NCBI RefSeq assembly: GCF_003865405.1
Contig: NZ_RQVQ01000005.1
Location: 62,001 to 126,000 of the forward strand
Direction of reading: 5' to 3'
From: Paenimyroides tangerinum
Lineage (GTDB): Bacteria; Bacteroidota; Bacteroidia; Flavobacteriales; Flavobacteriaceae
Length of the DNA stretch: 64,000 nucleotides
The translations under genes were made by a program, and so were the position numbers. The notes below the pieces were generated by a model that saw only the letters and a program-made list of their open reading frames with translations, did no database searches and was not told where the DNA came from. Of the stretch, positions 62,086 to 64,000 are shown one piece after another. Every line of letters starts with the position of its first letter. The first letter of the stretch is position 1.

Positions 62086-64000
62086 ATGAATTTACAACTT
62101 ATTCTTTTTATGTAAGAAGTAATTGTGGAGCTGATGGAGTGAGTACATGGAGAGGTCCATTTACATTTATGACTCAAAAGGTTACAACTTCTCCTTGGTT
62201 TGAAGGGTTTGCTTCTGCTACTGCTGATGGTTGGAATAATATTTCTTCAAGTGTGTTTAATTTGTCTAATTCTATTTCGGCTTTAATGCCTATGACAGAT
62301 TATGTGATTTATAAAAATTTATATACTGCTGACGGTAACGGTTCAGGTATCACGAGTTTGAATGTTGGACCAATATTAACAGGTGATAAATTAGCCTTCA
62401 ATTATAAAATGGCTATGTTCTCCAATCCTTATGGACCAGTTGATGCATCAACAGGTAGCGTAGATGTTTTTATTTCTACTGATTACGGTCTTAATTATAC
62501 TTTATTAACAAATCTTCCATATAATGAAGTTGATGGATGGCAAGATTTCGAAACACCTTTAAACTCATATATTGGGCAAATAGTTAAAATTAAAATTGTA
62601 GCTAATTATAATTATGATCCAGATGATTATGTTGATCACTATATAGGATTTGATAATTTTTATATAGGATCTTGTCCATTACCGTCAACACCTATCGTAA
62701 CAAATGTTTCAACAAATACGGCAGTAATTAATTGGGAAGCTTCTGCGACTGATCTTTTTGAGATTGAATATGGATTAGCTGGTTTTACTTCTGGAACAGG
62801 GACTATTGTGTCAGCAACTGGTAATTCGATTACACTTAACAATTTAGTCTTAGCTTCTAATTATGAATATTTTATTAGAAGAGTTTGTGGAACTAATAAT
62901 TCTCCTTGGTTAGGTAAGTTTAAATTTTCTACAACATGTGAGGTGTTTACTACTGGGTTTACAGAAAATTTTGATTCTACAGATTCAACTAATCCTACGG
63001 TTTCTGTTTGTTGGAGCTTTTTGGATGGAGGAGTTGGTTATGGAACTGTGATTGATTGGAATAGTAGTTCTACTCCTAACTCATATTATATGTATAATGA
63101 TTCAGATATCACAAATGCTTATATCTTAGTTTCTCCTGAAACATTAAACTTAAACGATGGAACATATAGAGTTAGATTTAAAGCTAGAAGTGGAAGTAAT
63201 GGTTATAAATTGAAGTTTGGAACCATGTCTAATAAATTAGATGCTGCGACTTTTACTCAGTTGCAGGAGTTTAGTTTGACGGGTGATTATCAAGAGTTTG
63301 TGGTTTATTTACCTGTTGGTACAAACGATTTCTTTGCTTTTAAACATGGACAAGCTGGTGCTTATCAATCAATTTATATTGATGATGTGGTATATGAACC
63401 AAATCCAACATGTGTAGAACCTGTTTTGCTTGGTGCTTCAATAGATTTAGTAGGTTTAACTGCTGATTTAACTTGGTCAGGACCTGAAGTTGTAACGAAT
63501 AATAATTTTGAAATTGAATGGGGAGAAGCTGGTTTTGTACAAGGTACAGGAACTATAGCTGAATCTACTTCTTATTCTACATCCATTACAAATTTAGTAG
63601 CTGAAGAGGGTTATTCGTTCTATGTTAGAAGAATTTGTACAGGAGAAAATACGGCTTGGGTTGGACCTTATACATTTGAAATGGGATATTGTATTCCAGT
63701 ACAACCAGAGTTTTATTCTGTGGATAATTTAGGTGTTACCAATATTACGATAGATAATTTAAATGTTAATCCAACTCCTATAATGTACACAAGTTATTTA
63801 AATGAAATATTAACTCTAAATTCAGATGAACTTATTTCGTCATCAATGACGTTTAATACAGATTCAGGATTTAGTAGTTATACATACGATACACATATTT
63901 GGATAGATTTAAATAATAATGGAGTTTTTGAAAATAATACAGAAAAAGTCTTTACAGGTGTTGCCCTTGCAGAATCACCAACAACATTAAATACTTCTTT
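62082..64000 (+). pseudogene. Continuation of giant surface protein 4 in the shifted frame (runs off the window)
   Basis: From 62082 the frame reads LDEFTTYSFYVRSNCGADGV, finishing the FN3 domain that the upstream frame breaks off, and stays open for 639 codons to the window end. It continues the order seen in giant protein 3: anchor-J-like (SPWFEGFASATADGW ... HYIGFDNFYIGSC), FN3 (EIEYGLAGFTSGTGT), MAM-like (GFTENFDSTDSTNPTVSVCW ... YIDDVVYEPNP), FN3, then a GEVED domain (YCIPVQPEFYS ... HIWIDLNNNGVFENNTE). A gene finder might start it at the ATG at 62169. Apart from the shift it shows no decay. Confidence 0.75.

Noticed and set aside
62075..62090. Homopolymer phase-variation switch in giant gene 4
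   Set aside because: The local T-run is only two or three bases, far shorter than typical slippage tracts. The frameshift itself is reported, but a switch is not claimed.
1..64000. Insertion sequences, prophage or integrative element genes
   Set aside because: No transposase, integrase, phage structural or conjugation genes are recognisable on either strand.

Overview
The window comes from the chromosome of an AT-rich member of the Flavobacteriaceae (Bacteroidota). The signs are: many secreted proteins ending in type IX secretion system (T9SS) sorting domains, both type A (YPNP...) and type B (gliding-associated); a PorP/SprF homologue; flavobacterial -7 promoter boxes (TAnnTTTG, often with an upstream TTG); almost no Shine-Dalgarno sequences; and a cytochrome-b-type sdhCAB operon in C-A-B order. 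The genus cannot be fixed by eye; Flavobacterium or Myroides-like relatives fit best.

Bases 1-24.9k are mostly housekeeping with small exported proteins between. In order: the end of purF; three small Spy/CpxP-like secreted proteins (two a recent tandem duplication); a ChaN-like protein; sdhCAB; two diverged secreted paralogues inside a visibly scarred tandem duplication; a nitrilase-family omega-amidase; a lipoprotein with comF; glyS; a probable small RNA; a bacilliredoxin; a lipid block (plsC, acyl-ACP desaturase); an HD hydrolase; a secreted metzincin protease; ribF with an HTTM/gamma-carboxylase-like membrane protein; lpxH-queD; and an enoyl-CoA hydratase.

Bases 25.2-35.0k hold a six-gene co-directional cluster that looks like a dedicated surface-assembly module. 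It has two VGIGT/VGYGT-motif secreted proteins, a 1038-residue secreted protein, a small type B T9SS substrate, its adjacent PorP/SprF-like partner, and a PD40-OmpA protein that could tie the assembly to peptidoglycan. Bases 35.0-39.5k return to housekeeping (succinate-semialdehyde dehydrogenase, thymidine kinase, rsmI, osmC) and end in a REP-like structured intergenic repeat.

Bases 39.9-64k carry four giant co-directional T9SS surface proteins (1811, 2290, 1873 and more than 1170 residues) made of fibronectin III, MAM/anchor-J-like, GEVED and Ig_7-like modules. They are interrupted only by an M20 dipeptidase and a tRNA-Leu. The first two are tandem paralogues whose length difference is about three copies of a 459-bp two-domain super-repeat. 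The fourth has a one-base frameshift and runs off the window. The best candidates for something undescribed are the six-gene surface module, the super-repeat adhesin array, the recombination-scarred secreted-paralogue locus next to sdhB, and two structured RNA candidates (13.84k and 35.05k).
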